Positions 26,301 through 37,921 are shown, counted from the stretch's first letter. The stretch is DNA of 64,000 nucleotides from Atopsyche davidsoni (GCA_022113835.1 JAILWY010000011.1:6816501-6880500); one strand, 5' to 3'. Made by a program: numbers and translations. The notes: a model not told the origin generated them from the sequence alone.

Positions 26301-29000
26301 TTTTACATATCGCATTTACACAAAAAGCACCATGATTTTATTGATAAGAATCTGCTCGAGAGTGAAACGGCATCTTCGACTTGCACTTTACTACTTTAAG
26401 CCTTTTTATATATTTATATATAATATAGTGTTAATTTCTTATGTTTGTAGTAAACCTATTTGTTAGAGTAGAAAAAACATGGCTCTCTGTAAAATATAGA
26501 AATAATTTTTTGCATCTTTGCTGTACACTGAGGCCTCTTTATATTAAATTACGACGGTAAGTTGAAGTAATTTTTACCGTTAAAAATATGTTCATGTTAG
26601 ATTTTTAAGTTTGTGCCGTTTTTTATAACTGTTGTGAAGTCGGGTTATGTAATCCTTAGTGATGGGAGCAATGATTTGTTTTCTTTAATAAAAACAATAA
26701 GTTTTTGTGTTAGATCGTTTTAAAAGCACAAACAAGGTTGTTATGAGAAAATTTTCATAGCTTTCTTTTTAAGGAATGTACAGAACATTCAATACAAGAT
26801 TATTACACAATACGTTTTGTAAAAAGGACTTTCACCTTTTGCGCGATTGACGGAGCCCCCCGAAAGGCAAATTTGCTCTAAACTAATAATTTTGGTACTC
26901 TTATCAGTTATAGAGCATTAGAAATAAAGCCATCACGGGTGAAAGTTCAGATTACAATCGAATTTAGTTAGTTTTTTTTTAATGTGTTTATTGTTACTTC
27001 ACAATTGTGTCCCATCATTAATTATTCTGCGGTGAAAAAAAAATGTATGTTATTAAATGCTGTGCACCGTTACCAGTAGTGTGCGGTTCCATACAAGCTT
27101 CTGCTTGTACCGATACTTCCGGTGGCTGATACTCAGTGGAGTTATTGTATGGAAATTACACCAGCTCAGAAGCCTGCTCTGATGACTCGTAGCACTCAAC
27201 GAGTTTGATGATGCATTGAATTTCATGCGGTTTAGAGTTTCATGTGGCACGTGAGTTTAATCTAGCTCGCTTATATCGATTATGAAATAATTTATATCTT
27301 AAGACTTTTTATAATAAGATTTGGATTAAAAATAAATCTCTTGTTAGTGGTTTAAATGAGTGATGTACTAAATCAAATAAAAAAATGTGACTAATGCGAC
27401 CTATGTTCAGAGTGATATTTACAATAGTTTGAACTTGTTATCAACCAATGTTTATATTAAATAATTACGCTAAAATTCTGGAAGACTGATTAAATTGAAC
27501 GATGATTACCTGGCTGATAATATTGCTAATTAAAGCACACATGTTTTACGCGATGTATGTTACGTATTTAAGAATTTGCTAATCGTCGTTTGATTTCTTC
27601 AGTCCTTTAAAACTTAGGCGTTTCAGAAGTAAACAAAAAATGGATTATATGTGAAAAAGACTAGGAACTAATGATACAAAAAAACAAAAAGATTCTGTGA
27701 GGATAGTAAGTAAATAATTAATATAAAAATGCTCTGAGATGTGTGCAGGATTACAAATTAAAAAAATACTGTATAAATAGTTCGTTTTCCATATTATAAA
27801 TTTATCTTAACATTATGCTTGTGTGAAATTTATTTTTCACGGTTAATGCTCCCGATGTGTTTTGATTTATTTGTGAATGTGTATTTGTAACGTTATTACA
27901 ATGTACAGATATACAGTGTGCCTGTATAATCTATACTTACTTGAATTTGTTGAAGTAATAAGTCCCGTGATTAACTTAAATGACTCGTTATCATATGTAG
28001 GCATACAGTCTGATATCTGTAGATTGCAATATTGCTATTATATGCACATGTTGAAGTCACTTGATGGTGCCAATTTAAATTTTAAGCAATTTAAGATTTC
28101 TTTTATGTCTTATAAATTCATAGTCACCAAAGAGGTTTTCCATTAATGTTATTTTAGTATACATTTTTATATATATATATATTGTATTTTAAGCAATACG
28201 TTTAAGACAAAACATTCATTGTTTTAAATGCACTGCGTGATGATTATATATTATAAGTGTAATTGAGGATGAACGACAAGCCTTGCCACCATGGATAATG
28301 TAACAGTTAAGATGTTAGTTAAGTTTGTTGCAGCTGAGGTTATTAGTTAAGAGTCGGAAATTAATTTAAGGCAAAAGAAGCTCTTCATTACGTATAATTA
28401 GAATAAGCTCTGTCGTATCGAATAATAAATTATGTATGCTAAAATCGTGTTACAAAACGCCCAATACCCATTTTGAACTAGAATAGTTTACATTGTCTTA
28501 GTATATTACAAATAAAAAAAACAATTACTTGTTTAGTGATAAATGGAAATTTGATAGGAAGTACGCACCCTCATGTCATGTACCGCTTGTAGAAGTATTC
28601 TGAATACATTTCATGTAATATTTTAATAAAGGTAATTTTCAAAAATATACATATATATATTTCACGATAAAATGGACTTTCATTTTTGTATAATAATATA
28701 ATAAATGACAGTATTTTTAGATACTGTGAAATACAAATATTAATATTGCTCATGTATTTAAAGGTTAAATGGTGACAACTCAGTTTGGTCAAACTATACA
28801 GTAGCCGCTGTGCATTTTTTCATTTTATGATTAGTTTGTGTCGGAGGAAGCGAGACGCTGCTATGGGAAGAAGCGAAACAGGTAACAGCAAAGAAAAGTA
28901 TTGTTACACTGAGAATAAAGCAAGCAAAAACATCAGTCTGATTTTGAAGTCTCTGTAGTTAAGTGTTATTTAATAAAAATTATAAAAATCTGTTTATCTA

Positions 29001-29619
29001 TCTATATATATATATAAAACACGAACTCAAAAACCGGTTATTTGGCTGCGTTAAGCTTTAAAACCATCGAACCGATGTGCCCCAAACCGGTCTCATTTGA
29101 AAGGCAATAATACGAATATGGTTTTAGACCACTAAAACAATGCATTAAACACATTTAGTTAATTAATTAGGTCGATTTCGACATTTTCCATACAAAAATT
29201 TTCAACATCTGTAAAGTCGACATCGTTCCTCGCAAAAAATTTGAAAAAAGAACATTGTGAAGATCGCAAATAGTACGGACTTTCAAAACAAAATCACTAT
29301 CTGTCATTCAAAACGGAGAGTTTGAGGTTATCAAAAAAAAATATATATATGAAAAAATGGCACCGAAAAGAGCTGTAATTGGAAGAATACAGCAGATGCG
29401 AAACGAAAAAGAGCCGAAAGAGCAGCCGAAACTGCCGGACAACATGAAGTGCGTTTGGAGTCAAAAAAGTTGAGAGAGCGACAGTCAAGAGCAGTAAAAC
29501 ACCAGAAAAACATGAAGCACGTCTAGAACAAGTTCGAATCAGAGCTACTACAGCAAGAGCTGCTGAAACTCCTCAACAGCATGAAAATAGCGTAGTAGCA
29601 AACGCCGCGTATCCGCTAG
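29001..29619 (+). mobile_element. Decayed, non-autonomous Helitron
   Basis: The 5' end begins with TC after a host A (TCTATATATATATATAAAAC; the run TCTATC allows 28997 as an alternative). The 3' end is CCGCTAG followed by host T, preceded by the GC-rich CGCCGCG. Helitrons insert between A and T, start with TC and end with CTRR, so both ends fit. From about 29357 the interior reads as pieces of the basic, Arg/Lys-rich N-terminal segment common in Helitron replicase-helicases (AKRKRAERAAETAGQHE, then RLEQVRIRATTARAAETPQQHE), broken by at least two frame changes. The Rep and helicase domains are absent, so the copy could only move, if at all, with outside enzymes. Confidence 0.75.
29357..29610 (+). 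pseudogene. Helitron replicase N-terminal fragment, frameshifted
   Basis: ATG at 29357 opens MAPKRA, after which the family-like reading moves to another frame (NTADAKRKRAERAAETAGQH) and shifts again before KTPEKHEARLEQV. The repeated pattern ending in QHE/KHE and RLE is characteristic of this disordered segment. No catalytic domain follows. Confidence 0.6.
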
Positions 29620-29824
29620 TATTAAATAATAATATAGTGCCGAGTGTGTGAAAAACTGTTTTCTTGTGTGATGATTTACTGTGGGTAAGTTTTTTTTTAA
29701 AATTTTTTAAGCGTTTTGTGTATTTATATAAGTTTTATTTTGTGTAAAAATTATACGCCCGCCATTGCATTTTTCATGCGTTTGGTCATTAGGGCGGGAC
29801 GACGTACTCGTGGAGAAATTATTA

Positions 29825-30322
29825 TACAGTGTGTCCAAAGAGAGTATCGGGTATTTGTTAGTTCAGTCAAACAAAAACTACTAGTAATCAAGTATTTTTT
29901 TTATTGTTGATTATAAGAATACAAAATGGAAAAGTTACGCGCTGCTGGCACTCTTCTAATCTGGAACGAAGATTTTGCTGATAACACGCTGACACATAGT
30001 CCACGATATTGCTGCCATTTCTGACCTAATGTTTTGTTTCAATTAATACTTTTAAGGTATCCCCATACGAAATAGTCAAGAGGGCTAAGGTCGGGGCTTC
30101 TGGGAGGCCAGTTGATGTTACCTCTACGTGAAATGACCTCATTAGCGAATAATTCGTTAACAGCTTCAATAGATTGATCGGATGTATGGCAAGTGTCTTG
30201 TTGGAACCACGTTCTTGAACCTTGGAACTCCTGCAACTCTGGGTCCAAAAATTTTCGCAGCATATCGCAATAACGGTCACTATTCACATTCACCCGATAC
30301 TGTTTTTGGACACTCTTCTATA
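29825..30322 (-). mobile_element. Internally deleted Tc1/mariner-type element
   Basis: Terminal inverted repeats of about 25 bp face each other. The left reads GTGTCCAAAGAGAGTATCGG from about 29831, and the right, on the reverse strand, reads GTGTCCAAAAACAGTATCGG from about 30314. TA dinucleotides flank both ends, as expected for the TA target duplication of this superfamily. Between them lies a transposase C-terminal remnant on the minus strand. The transposase start is missing: the right repeat runs straight into the VNVNSDRY segment, so the 5' half was lost by deletion, making a MITE-like derivative. Confidence 0.8.
29930..30293 (-). pseudogene. Mariner-like transposase C-terminal remnant
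   Basis: The minus-strand frame from 30293 to 30039 reads SDRYCDMLRKFLDPEL, WFQQD, ISRRGNINWPPRSPDLSPLD and YFVWGYLKS. WFQQD and SPDLSPLDYFVWG carry the second and third acidic positions of the DD(E/D) triad. Two residues usually found after WFQQD are missing. After WGYLKS the frame breaks, but VCQRVISKIF and similar pieces of the family's C terminus can still be read. The first catalytic Asp region is deleted, so the product would be inactive. Confidence 0.8.
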
Positions 30323-30329
30323 TAATTCA

Positions 30330-30545
30330 CGAGACTGTCGAGGGGGACGATGAGGGAAGAAGACGCACAGCCCTCGCCGGAATTATTCTTCTTCGAAAAT
30401 AAAACCTGTGGCATGTCTCGCCTTATTTATTATCACGGAAGTCACGGTTCGTTATGTGCCCGGAGAGAACAGGATACGCGGGGAGCGGCACTTTAGATTT
30501 CCCCCGACACGACCCGCACGAACGTTTTAATGCTTCGTACGTACA
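30330..30545. other. GC-rich non-coding island
   Basis: Sharp change from AT-rich surroundings to a GC-rich stretch with many CpG, no long frame, no inverted ends and no similarity to the other repeats in the window. One of a series of such islands between 30 and 64 kb. Confidence 0.4.
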
Positions 30546-30689
30546 GTTTTCAAGTATCCAATTGAAAAATTAATAAAAGGCATAACCGCAAGGATAACAA
30601 TAAATTCAGACATGATGTATGCCTCTGCTGTAGTTCCGCTGATATATTGCCGAGAACTTCAGATGTAGTTCGTCGAGCAAAAAATATTA

Positions 30690-30765
30690 TATTCTTCAGG
30701 TGCTCTCTTCATCACTGAACGTATTTGTATGTTCATGGTTTTATTAGGGTAAATAGTGCAACTGC
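30690..30765 (-). repeat. Fragment of the GAAGAAGAAG-tailed retroposon
   Basis: Reads TTCTTCAGGTGCTCTC, then GTTCATGGTTTTATTAGGGT, matching the tail and the AAACCATGAAC segment of the full copy at 63230-63609 with an internal deletion. Confidence 0.55.
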
Positions 30766-30856
30766 TTTCCTTACAAAAACAATATGACATCAATGAATTT
30801 TCAGGCTCATATGCGTTTCTTGTAGAAAAATAGCTAAATGTTTAAAACATAGCTAA

Positions 30857-31270
30857 TTTTTATTTTACGAGTGCATACGTGAAATGAAAACTGTAAATTT
30901 GTTTTTCAGTCATACGACGGTAGTAGTATGAAAATATTTGGCCTGCAGGGTCTCAGTTTTATTCAGAGTCGCTTACTAAAGCAGATCTAAGAATATTACG
31001 GTTTGTAAATATGGAATATGTCACTTTTTATTTTATGCGTGCATATATGAAATAAAAACTGTACATTTATGGGATTTTCAGTGATTTTCCTCAAAAAATA
31101 TTTAGCCTGCAGAGGTCTGAGTCTTATTCAGGATCGCTTACCAAAGCATATCTAACAATATTATGGTTTCTAAACGCATTAATCTTGGCATAGGCATACG
31201 TGAAATAAAAATTGTTTTTCAGTCATATTTTCAGTCCGGTAGTAGTATGAAAATATTTGGCCTGCAGGGG
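30857..31270. repeat. Three diverged tandem copies of a ~165-bp unit
   Basis: The units start near 30857, 31024 and 31190. Each carries a GCATACGTGAAAT-like stretch, a TTTTCAGT stretch and ATATTTGGCCTGCAG; the first two also share TTATTCAGNNTCGCTTAC. The third is cut short at about 31270. No coding potential. Substitutions and small indels show it is older than the 21510 duplication. Confidence 0.7.
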
Positions 31271-31275
31271 TTGTA

Positions 31276-31560
31276 AATCCCACATAAATTACACGGTCGC
31301 TATTATCGCGAATATCTGATTTTCGCCGAGAGAAATGAAGCGCCCCCCGAGGAGGTCCAACGCTTGTCAGATCAGAGCAGGGTCCCGCCCCGGAGATTTA
31401 TAGACCCTTTCAAAGAGCAACCACTCTCTTTGCCGAGTGCTAACACTCGTGTGGCGATCTTCCTAGCCCGAATGGCACAATTTAATGAACCCTCCGGAAA
31501 AATAGGGAAAATCTTAAAATTTGAGGCGAATCTGCCAAGCGAGCGGTCCATCACAGCGCG
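31276..31560. other. GC-rich non-coding island
   Basis: Abuts the third tandem unit on the left and the hAT MITE on the right. Both strands have open frames of 60-76 codons over this stretch, as GC-rich DNA often does, but neither shows a recognisable domain. Confidence 0.4.
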
Positions 31561-31561
31561 G

Positions 31562-31798
31562 CAGGGGTGGCCAACAAGTCGGCCGCGAAGCTAATTTTTG
31601 TCGATCGCTTGCGATAATCGGGCAGACTTTTACTACGTTTTTGGCCCTTTAAATAATTAGTTTGTTTTAAAATATATATTTCTATACCTCGTGTTGAAAC
31701 ACAGTGTATAGAAATAGTATGATTTTCACGTCTCTCTCTCCCCACTAAAACTGCGCCTATGACAACAAGTCATGTACAGAAAAGTTTGGCCACGCCTG
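31562..31798. mobile_element. hAT-type MITE (237 bp)
   Basis: Begins CAGGGGTGGCCAAC and ends TTTGGCCACGCCTG, imperfect inverted repeats of the CAGGGGTGGCC type seen in hAT elements. The 8-bp flanks do not match, so the target duplication has decayed. No transposase. The sister element at 37922-38141 supports the call. Confidence 0.65.
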
Positions 31799-31885
31799 GT
31801 GATTATTATTTAACGCTTAATAAATCTGCATTTTTAGTCATGCAATATTGCATATAACGATTCAAACTCTCGCTCGGGTACAGTG

Positions 31886-31945
31886 AAATAGTAGCTAAGT
31901 TGGAAAACAGCAGGTAGTGAGGGTGTGGGCTTGAATCTCACTTGT
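31886..31945 (+). pseudogene. tRNA-like relic
   Basis: A-box-like TAGCTAAGTTGG (31892-31903) and T arm GTGGGCTTGAATCTCAC with a 5-bp stem. No acceptor stem pairs. It may be a SINE head or tRNA pseudogene. Confidence 0.35.
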
Positions 31946-32342
31946 ATGATGATGATGATGATCTGCTGTCGAAAATCAATATCGGTGTTGTCTAATAAAT
32001 AATCGACATGACTTATTAAAAAATCGAGCGTACTAGAACCAAGTTGAAGTATTTTATAGTAAATCCGAAAATTTGTAGTATTGTGAATAATAAATGAATT
32101 ATTTTTTTGATTATTAATATGGTCAAGTATAATTATTAAAATTAAATATTCATACAAATAAAAAAAATGATAATCAAGCTGTTATATACGTCTCAGTATT
32201 AAATAAAATGTGTTTTTTAATTGAAAAAGTTTATCTAATATAGCTAATGATATAATATAACTTTATTCAAAGCAATAATAATGCATTTTTTAAGTATTTT
32301 AAGTATTATTTTCGTTCATTAAAAATCAATTTAAATGTAAAA

Positions 32343-32421
<79 letters not shown>
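32343..32421. repeat. (TA)n microsatellite
   Basis: An essentially pure TA run of nearly 80 bp. Length is likely polymorphic and may be misassembled. Confidence 0.95.
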
Positions 32422-32425
<4 letters not shown>

Positions 32426-34685
32426 GCAGTCTATAATATATAAATTGGATTTTTACCATTTGTATGTAACGCGTCTTTTCAGGTTACGTGGATTTATTTT
32501 AGATTTTTTTTTAGAAACCATTGGCGCACAGCTAATCCGAATTTGAAGAATTTCTCCCCAAATGAAAAAGTATTTTTAAATTAAATAATGCAGAAAGAAA
32601 ATGTGGGGGATTCGTCTTTAATATCATCCCTTGGATGTAATAAGATACACGATACGGAGAATTCACTAGAGGGCATAATTGAGTGAGTGTCTTTTACATA
32701 TTGGGATTCAATTTGATTTAAAATAGAAAGTGTATATGAAGAAATAAAAATACACGCTCAAAATTAATATTTATCAAAAAATAACAAACTGATTTTTATA
32801 CATAAAATTTATTCGTTCTCAAGTGCTTTGTTATTAATATGATTTTTCATTGAAATATTTATGTTTCTTAAAAACGTTGTATTTGTACATCGATGGGGTT
32901 TTTTCGATTTTTCAAATTTTTCAGGGTATCCCTAAGTTCAAAGAAATATAAAAAAGAAATAAATTTATAATAATATTGTATGTGTGCTATAGCGGATGAT
33001 TCGTCGAGTCAAACATTTAAGGGGGCTATAATTTTAGAAAATATTTCGCGAAAAATCTACCGCAGCCACTGGAAAAATATAAATGCCAAAAGTTAAATAC
33101 ACTACTTTTTACACAGAAAAATAAATTGACAGTTAAATAAAAAAATATATATATTGGTTTATTTTTTATTATTTAATTACCGTTCTTTTTTAAGGTCAAA
33201 TAAAGTCTTTTAAGTCAAATAAAGATGTTGCAAAATTTGATTAAATGACGACTTTTCAAAACCAAAGTTTGTTATAGTTTTTTTATTTTCAAACTTATCC
33301 CACACCAAAGGTTTATATGTACTCTTTTAATTTCAACCATAAAAAGGACACCCAAATGCTGTGGGTTCTAGATCCGTCGGTCATAATAATATCCCAATTC
33401 CTAAACTTCAATCGGGAAAACACATATTTATCATATTAAAAATAAATTGATAAGAAATAAAAAAAATCTTATATATAGTAAAAGGAATGTATCTAACTTT
33501 TGGTATAATTTTTTTTTCTATTGGTGCAGTAGATTTTTCGTAAAAAAATATCAAAAAACTCGAAAATGGACTCATCAAAGGGATTAGCCGCCTTAATTTT
33601 TTTCTACGAGTATTGTGATTTATTACAAGCAAAATATTTAAAGATATAGTAAAAACAGTTTTATTGATTTTAAAAGGCTTTGTGTTATTTATTACGACTG
33701 AAAAATATTTCAGTGCCTTCAGAGTCCGGGCAGAGCGAGCCGACTCGGTCAGGGGTCGGAAGTTTTCACAATTGTAGCATTATTTAGCGCGTCGCCTCGC
33801 CCCGGCCTGAACAATGGGCGTCCCGCTGAAGGGTTGACAGCCCCATTCCCATTCAAGGGTAGATAAATTGGAAACTGCAAGAGGAACCTGCTGCAGCGAG
33901 AGTCGCATATGAACAGCCAACAATGCTTGATTTATGAATGTGCACCCTTAAAAAAAAAAAATTAAAAAATGAGTGTGTGTTTTGAATTTCACGCCGTAGA
34001 TGTTTCAGCAAGTAGTAAATTTATTACTTGATAAAAAGCAAGTAGTAAATTGTTAAGTGCGAGATAAAATATTAATTTAATAATATAAGTTGTCTAATAA
34101 AATATTTTTTATTGCATTTATATATATATATGTATATTATTATAGTATTTTTTAATTTCACTGAGATTAAACTCACGCCTCGCCGTTTTCAGTAAGATCT
34201 GCTGAAAGCTTCAACACGCTAGATTAATTTGCTATACTAATTTCAGGTGTTGAAAATTAAATAAATTAAAAATATAGACACTAGAAGTAAAATGCATGAT
34301 TATGCATATAAAAAAAATTAGTATAGATAAACAATTAAATTAAATTAAATTGATTATGGATAAGTACCCAATGAAGAAAAACGAACAGCAATTTTATACA
34401 TGCGTTAACTAATACCCACAAGGTATATAATATTAGAAAAATGTTTTTAAATAAATTATAGAAAATTGTAGGACTCAGAAGGCAGTAGAATTGAATTATT
34501 TCGCCCATTGTCGTAAAGTAAAATTTCAATAGACAAATACAAGTATATGATGAATGAACTGACAATATATAATAGATTCATCTCCAATAATAACAATATC
34601 TATTGTATAAAAATATAAGCATATATTCTCATGCAAAGGAAAAATATTTAGCAAATCAATTTTTATATTCAAAATAAATTTTGTG
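32422..34685. other. AT-rich non-coding DNA with one GC island
   Basis: No gene or identifiable element apart from a GC-rich island at about 33715-33930, which includes an AACAATGGG Sox-like site and a block of CCATTC repeats. Regulatory meaning is not established. Confidence 0.4.
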
Positions 34686-35010
34686 ATTTTTCGGCGTGCT
34701 TTATTTTATGATTGACCGGTTTCCGAAAAACATGGCCAAAATAGGAGACCCCACGCTTTTTTACCATCGCGTCATGAGTTCTCATTCCTTGCAAGACTCT
34801 CTCACTTGTGACACGGTCAACCCATGGGATTTTAAGGGTTTTCCTATAAAGCCTCATTTTTGTCGCCTCGATTCCACAAAGAAAAACTGAGACGACATAA
34901 CATTATGTTGAATTTCTCGCACTTGATACTTTTCTCATGTCGTCCAATGCACTGCGTGCTGTCTCAATTCTCGCTTTAATTTCTTGTTCAGGGTCTCAAT
35001 TTTATTTCAG
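34686..35010 (-). mobile_element. LINE fragment (reverse transcriptase C-terminal region)
   Basis: The minus strand from about 34857 reads MRLYRKTLKIPWVDRVTSERVLQ, then KKRGVSYFGHVFRKP. These match the post-RT segment of the arthropod endonuclease-reverse transcriptase type of non-LTR retrotransposon (WLYRRxLKIPWxDRVTNExVL...KKRxLxxxGHVxR). Further upstream on that strand come pieces of the ARSxxxxxRKV block and TSKCYVVSV-like text with breaks. The polymerase domain and 5' end are missing. Confidence 0.75.
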
Positions 35011-35251
35011 CCAGCTGCTTGAGTGTTTTAAATATTGAAAATAAAAATGAAAAACGCTGAAAGAAAGCAAGAAAACTGAAACACGTGCATTTGAAAAATG
35101 CGTTGCATATCTGAAATAAGCCACCCTGAATATTGATAGCTTCGACGATGTAACGTGAACCCACGAATGAATTCTCGTCAACGTTTTTTTTAAGGTTTAG
35201 CCATTTTGTTTTCAGTGTTGCCTGCGCTTGACGCACTGAATAAATCCAGTT

Positions 35252-35271
35252 GTTTTTTTTTTTTTTTTTTA
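35252..35271. repeat. Poly(T) tract
   Basis: About 20 T in a row. It could be the poly(A) tail of a minus-strand insertion, though no element is visible to pair with it. Confidence 0.5.
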
Positions 35272-35290
35272 AACTTTTATTTTAGCAAAT

Positions 35291-35319
35291 TCGCCAGACA
35301 CAATGGCGCTCGTCTGGCG
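35291..35319. repeat. 8-bp perfect hairpin in GC-rich block
   Basis: CGCCAGAC and GTCTGGCG flank a short spacer. Lies in a GC-richer, non-coding stretch to about 35480. Function unknown. Confidence 0.4.
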
Positions 35320-35622
35320 TGAGCGTTTATGAGAAAACACGCTGCGATAAATCCAAGCACTCATGGCTGGAAATAATTTTTAACATCAGATGAAATGAAA
35401 TCAGGAGGGGAGAAAGCTTTTTGCTCTGGTCGATTTGTTTTTATAACTTTGTCGGAGGTAAGGGATGAAAGCGGGGATGAAAAATGGTGGAAACTTCAGT
35501 GCGAATAAAAGCATTATTTAATTGATTTTGGTGGTTTTTTTTTTAACATTAATCTTCAATATAATTTTATATTACAAGAGTTATCGAACCTAAACGATAT
35601 TTAATAAGCCTTATTTGAATTC

Positions 35623-35713
35623 AAGTTAGTTACTCTCGCTTGGTTAAACGATGAAACGCTTTAGGCTTTTAGAAGCAAAAATCAAGGTCGTGGGTTCGAT
35701 TCCCACTTGACTT
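35623..35713 (+). pseudogene. tRNA-Leu(UAG)-like pseudogene
   Basis: A 91-nt unit. The acceptor arms AAGTTAG and TTGACTT pair over 7 bp (with two G-T wobbles), the T arm GTGGGTTCGATTCCCAC is perfect, and the length implies a long variable arm as in Leu or Ser tRNAs. The loop TTTAGGC matches the anticodon loop of tRNA-Leu(UAG), but the stem around it no longer pairs. Probably dead, or the head of a tRNA-derived SINE. Confidence 0.5.
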
Positions 35714-35719
35714 ATTTAT

Positions 35720-36420
35720 TTAAGCAAATATTAAAAAAAACATAACAAGTAAACGTGGTCAAGGCATGTTTATATTTGAGTTATTCACAAACGTAGGGGA
35801 TAAAGTGCGAAGCATATTAAGTGGAGGCTAGGCCAGGTCAGGTTTGATAATAAAAGGCGAAATAAATTTGCTTTTATCTATGGCATTATAAAAACTTCAC
35901 CAAAGAGTTACGGATTTGCATGAGCTCGGGGAATTCCCCTGCGAAGTCGAAATTACATTCTTAAGATAATATTCCCGAGGAGTAACACTTTTATAACATT
36001 AAAGTTGCTGGCATTCTCGGAATGACTCTACACGTGAGAAGTTCAGCGTTACAGAGTATTATATAAAATTGCTTTGAGAGAATAGTCTATTTACAAACAG
36101 CCGGGTAGATATATCCTTATTCACAATTAACGCTTTAGTCGCGCGTAGCTTATGATGCCAATTGGGAATAAACACCGTAGATATCACAAACATTGCCAAT
36201 ATGTACTGCCTCGTAGTTAAGCGATTAGCATGACTACTAAGAATCCGCTTTACCGAAATTTTACAGTACTATTATAAGTATACAGCAGAAGTTCCCAAAC
36301 ATTATTGTATTTATAGTTTACTGTAGATATGTAAAAAATTTCAATGTAAAAAATATAGTTTTGACTCAACCTTTTATTAATGGCTTAATTAAAACTAAAA
36401 CACTCCACTCTGTTGGTTTG
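35720..36420. other. Non-coding, mixed composition
   Basis: No frame, repeat or RNA that I can identify. A GC-richer patch lies at about 35890-36060. Confidence 0.35.
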
Positions 36421-36424
36421 TTTG

Positions 36425-36665
36425 TGCAAGTCTGCCATTCTGTGCTTTAATGGAGTAGTAGGCTTGGAATGATCGTTAAGGGATGTGTTTTGGAAGTATT
36501 GTGTAAAGAGGGGAGAAGGCTTCTGCTATTGTTTACGCAGCAAATAATATCAGATCTAAGTGAGATCTTTGTAATAATAATGCTATTGGGCAGCAGGAAT
36601 ACGCAGAGTTTTCTTCTCAGACAGCCACTCAGACAAACATATAAAGTATTTTGTTTTATGATAGG
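36425..36665 (+). repeat. Tailed-retroposon copy, 3'-truncated
   Basis: Shares GGAATGATCGTTAAGGGATG, GGAGAAGGCTTCTGCTATTG, ATATCAGATCTAA and ATAATGCTATTGGGCAGCAG with the copies at 47585 and 63230 (reverse). The 3' part, including the tail, is missing. A 72-codon open frame crosses it but is not kept in frame in the other copies, so it is probably not coding. Confidence 0.75.
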
Positions 36666-36939
36666 AAGCTGCGTGGGTTTTTATTAGAAAATTTTAAGAC
36701 ATTTAATTATGAGTTTTTTCTATACAAAAGTGCTAAATCTAGGAAGTACCGGAACTCCTCAGCGCGGAGCTCGTCTGTCAACCCTCACTCCAAGCCTCCG
36801 GCGGAACTCACGAAGCTCCGAAGCTAACTTTATAATAAATTTTTAATTTGGACGTTTAAAAACAATTTCTCAGCGTATGTACGCTTCGTTGGATCGCGAG
36901 TTCATCTGGATTCGCCATAGTGAGCTATTTTAGGTAATT

Positions 36940-37358
36940 AAAGTGAGGATTGAGACAGCACGCAGTACGTTTAGTAACTTGAGAAAAGTACTTTGCTTAA
37001 GAGATATAACACTGAAATCTCGCTGGAGATTCACCAAGTGTTATGTCGTCTCAGTTTTCCTTTATGGAGTCGAAGCTTGGATACTCAAGACAGCTACTAT
37101 GCGAAGAATTGTGGCGTCAGAAACGTGGCTGTATAATTGATATTAACGAGAGCCCCTGACGTTGTTAAAGAAGCGGAAGGTCTTCTGTTTCGGCCACATT
37201 TTCCGTAACAGTAAATATAGAATCCTACAGCTGATTGTTCAAAGATAAATTGGCATTGGGAGGAGAAAGTTTACGTGGATGTGGAATTGGCGCAAGTGGT
37301 TGGAGTTCGATGAAATGGTCACCAACCTCCCATGAGGAGATTAGAAAATCTGAAAAAG
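36940..37358 (+). mobile_element. LINE fragment, RT C terminus with 3' tail
   Basis: Reads RIETARSTFSNLRKVLCLRD, RFTKCYVVSVFLYGVEAW and TATMRRIVASETWLYN in one frame to a stop at 37140. It continues with breaks through the ILQLIVQ-like segment and ends in GAAATGGTCACCAACCTCCC. This is the best preserved member of the LINE family in the window and shows the gene order: RKV block, KCYVxSVxLYGVE block, WLY block, LLQLIxQGK block, then the 3' tail. Confidence 0.8.
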
Positions 37359-37644
37359 GGCAATCACTCGGCATTTGAATACTGAAAGAAGGCTTTCGGG
37401 GGCGATAGTCGGCGGCGGCGCAGCCTCGCACTTGTTCCCCGGCGGAAGAAGCAGGCCACCAACTTTGAAAGCTACTTCACCTATAAATTACCAAACTTTC
37501 AATTCTCCCACAGTCGCCCGAGCCTCTCTTGTGCGTTTCATTTGATTTAGCCAAGGGTCGCCGCGGCCTCGTTGGGGGACATTTTGATCCCAAGAATAAA
37601 ATATTAATTAATAATAATTAATAAAAAGCGTTGCATATTATATT

Positions 37645-37705
37645 ATCTTCTTCTTCAGGTGCCTTTTTTCAGGTTTGCGACCATCTCACTGAAGATATCC
37701 TGGGT
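37645..37705 (-). repeat. Retroposon tail fragment
   Basis: TTCTTCTTCAGGTGCC then GCGACCATCTCACTGAAGATAT, the reverse of the shared tail. Confidence 0.55.
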
Positions 37706-37921
37706 CATTTACTAGGTCTTTGATACAACAAAATTGTTGTCATTTCAATAAATTTAATAAATAATGTCTAGAATGTCCTCTATCTGCAAATTTACTTGCA
37801 ATCTATTTTTTTATTCAAGGCTTATCGTATGTCGGATTCGAAGTAATTAAATTTACTTATATTTCACAATATTTGTCATAACAATTCCTCTACAAGTGTT
37901 TTTTTTTATTTTCGCATATAT

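Larger units (their letters stand above)
18850..28996. other. Long gene-poor region after pasha
   Basis: About 10 kb without a supportable gene. It holds the 204-bp-period duplication (21510-21914), a tRNA-like relic (23279-23350) and a possible LINE remnant on the minus strand at about 19435-19560 (a WLDGVTENW-like segment). The remainder is AT-rich with short random frames. A moderately GC-rich block at about 27055-27250 has a minus-strand open frame of 65 codons with no recognisable family. Confidence 0.5.
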
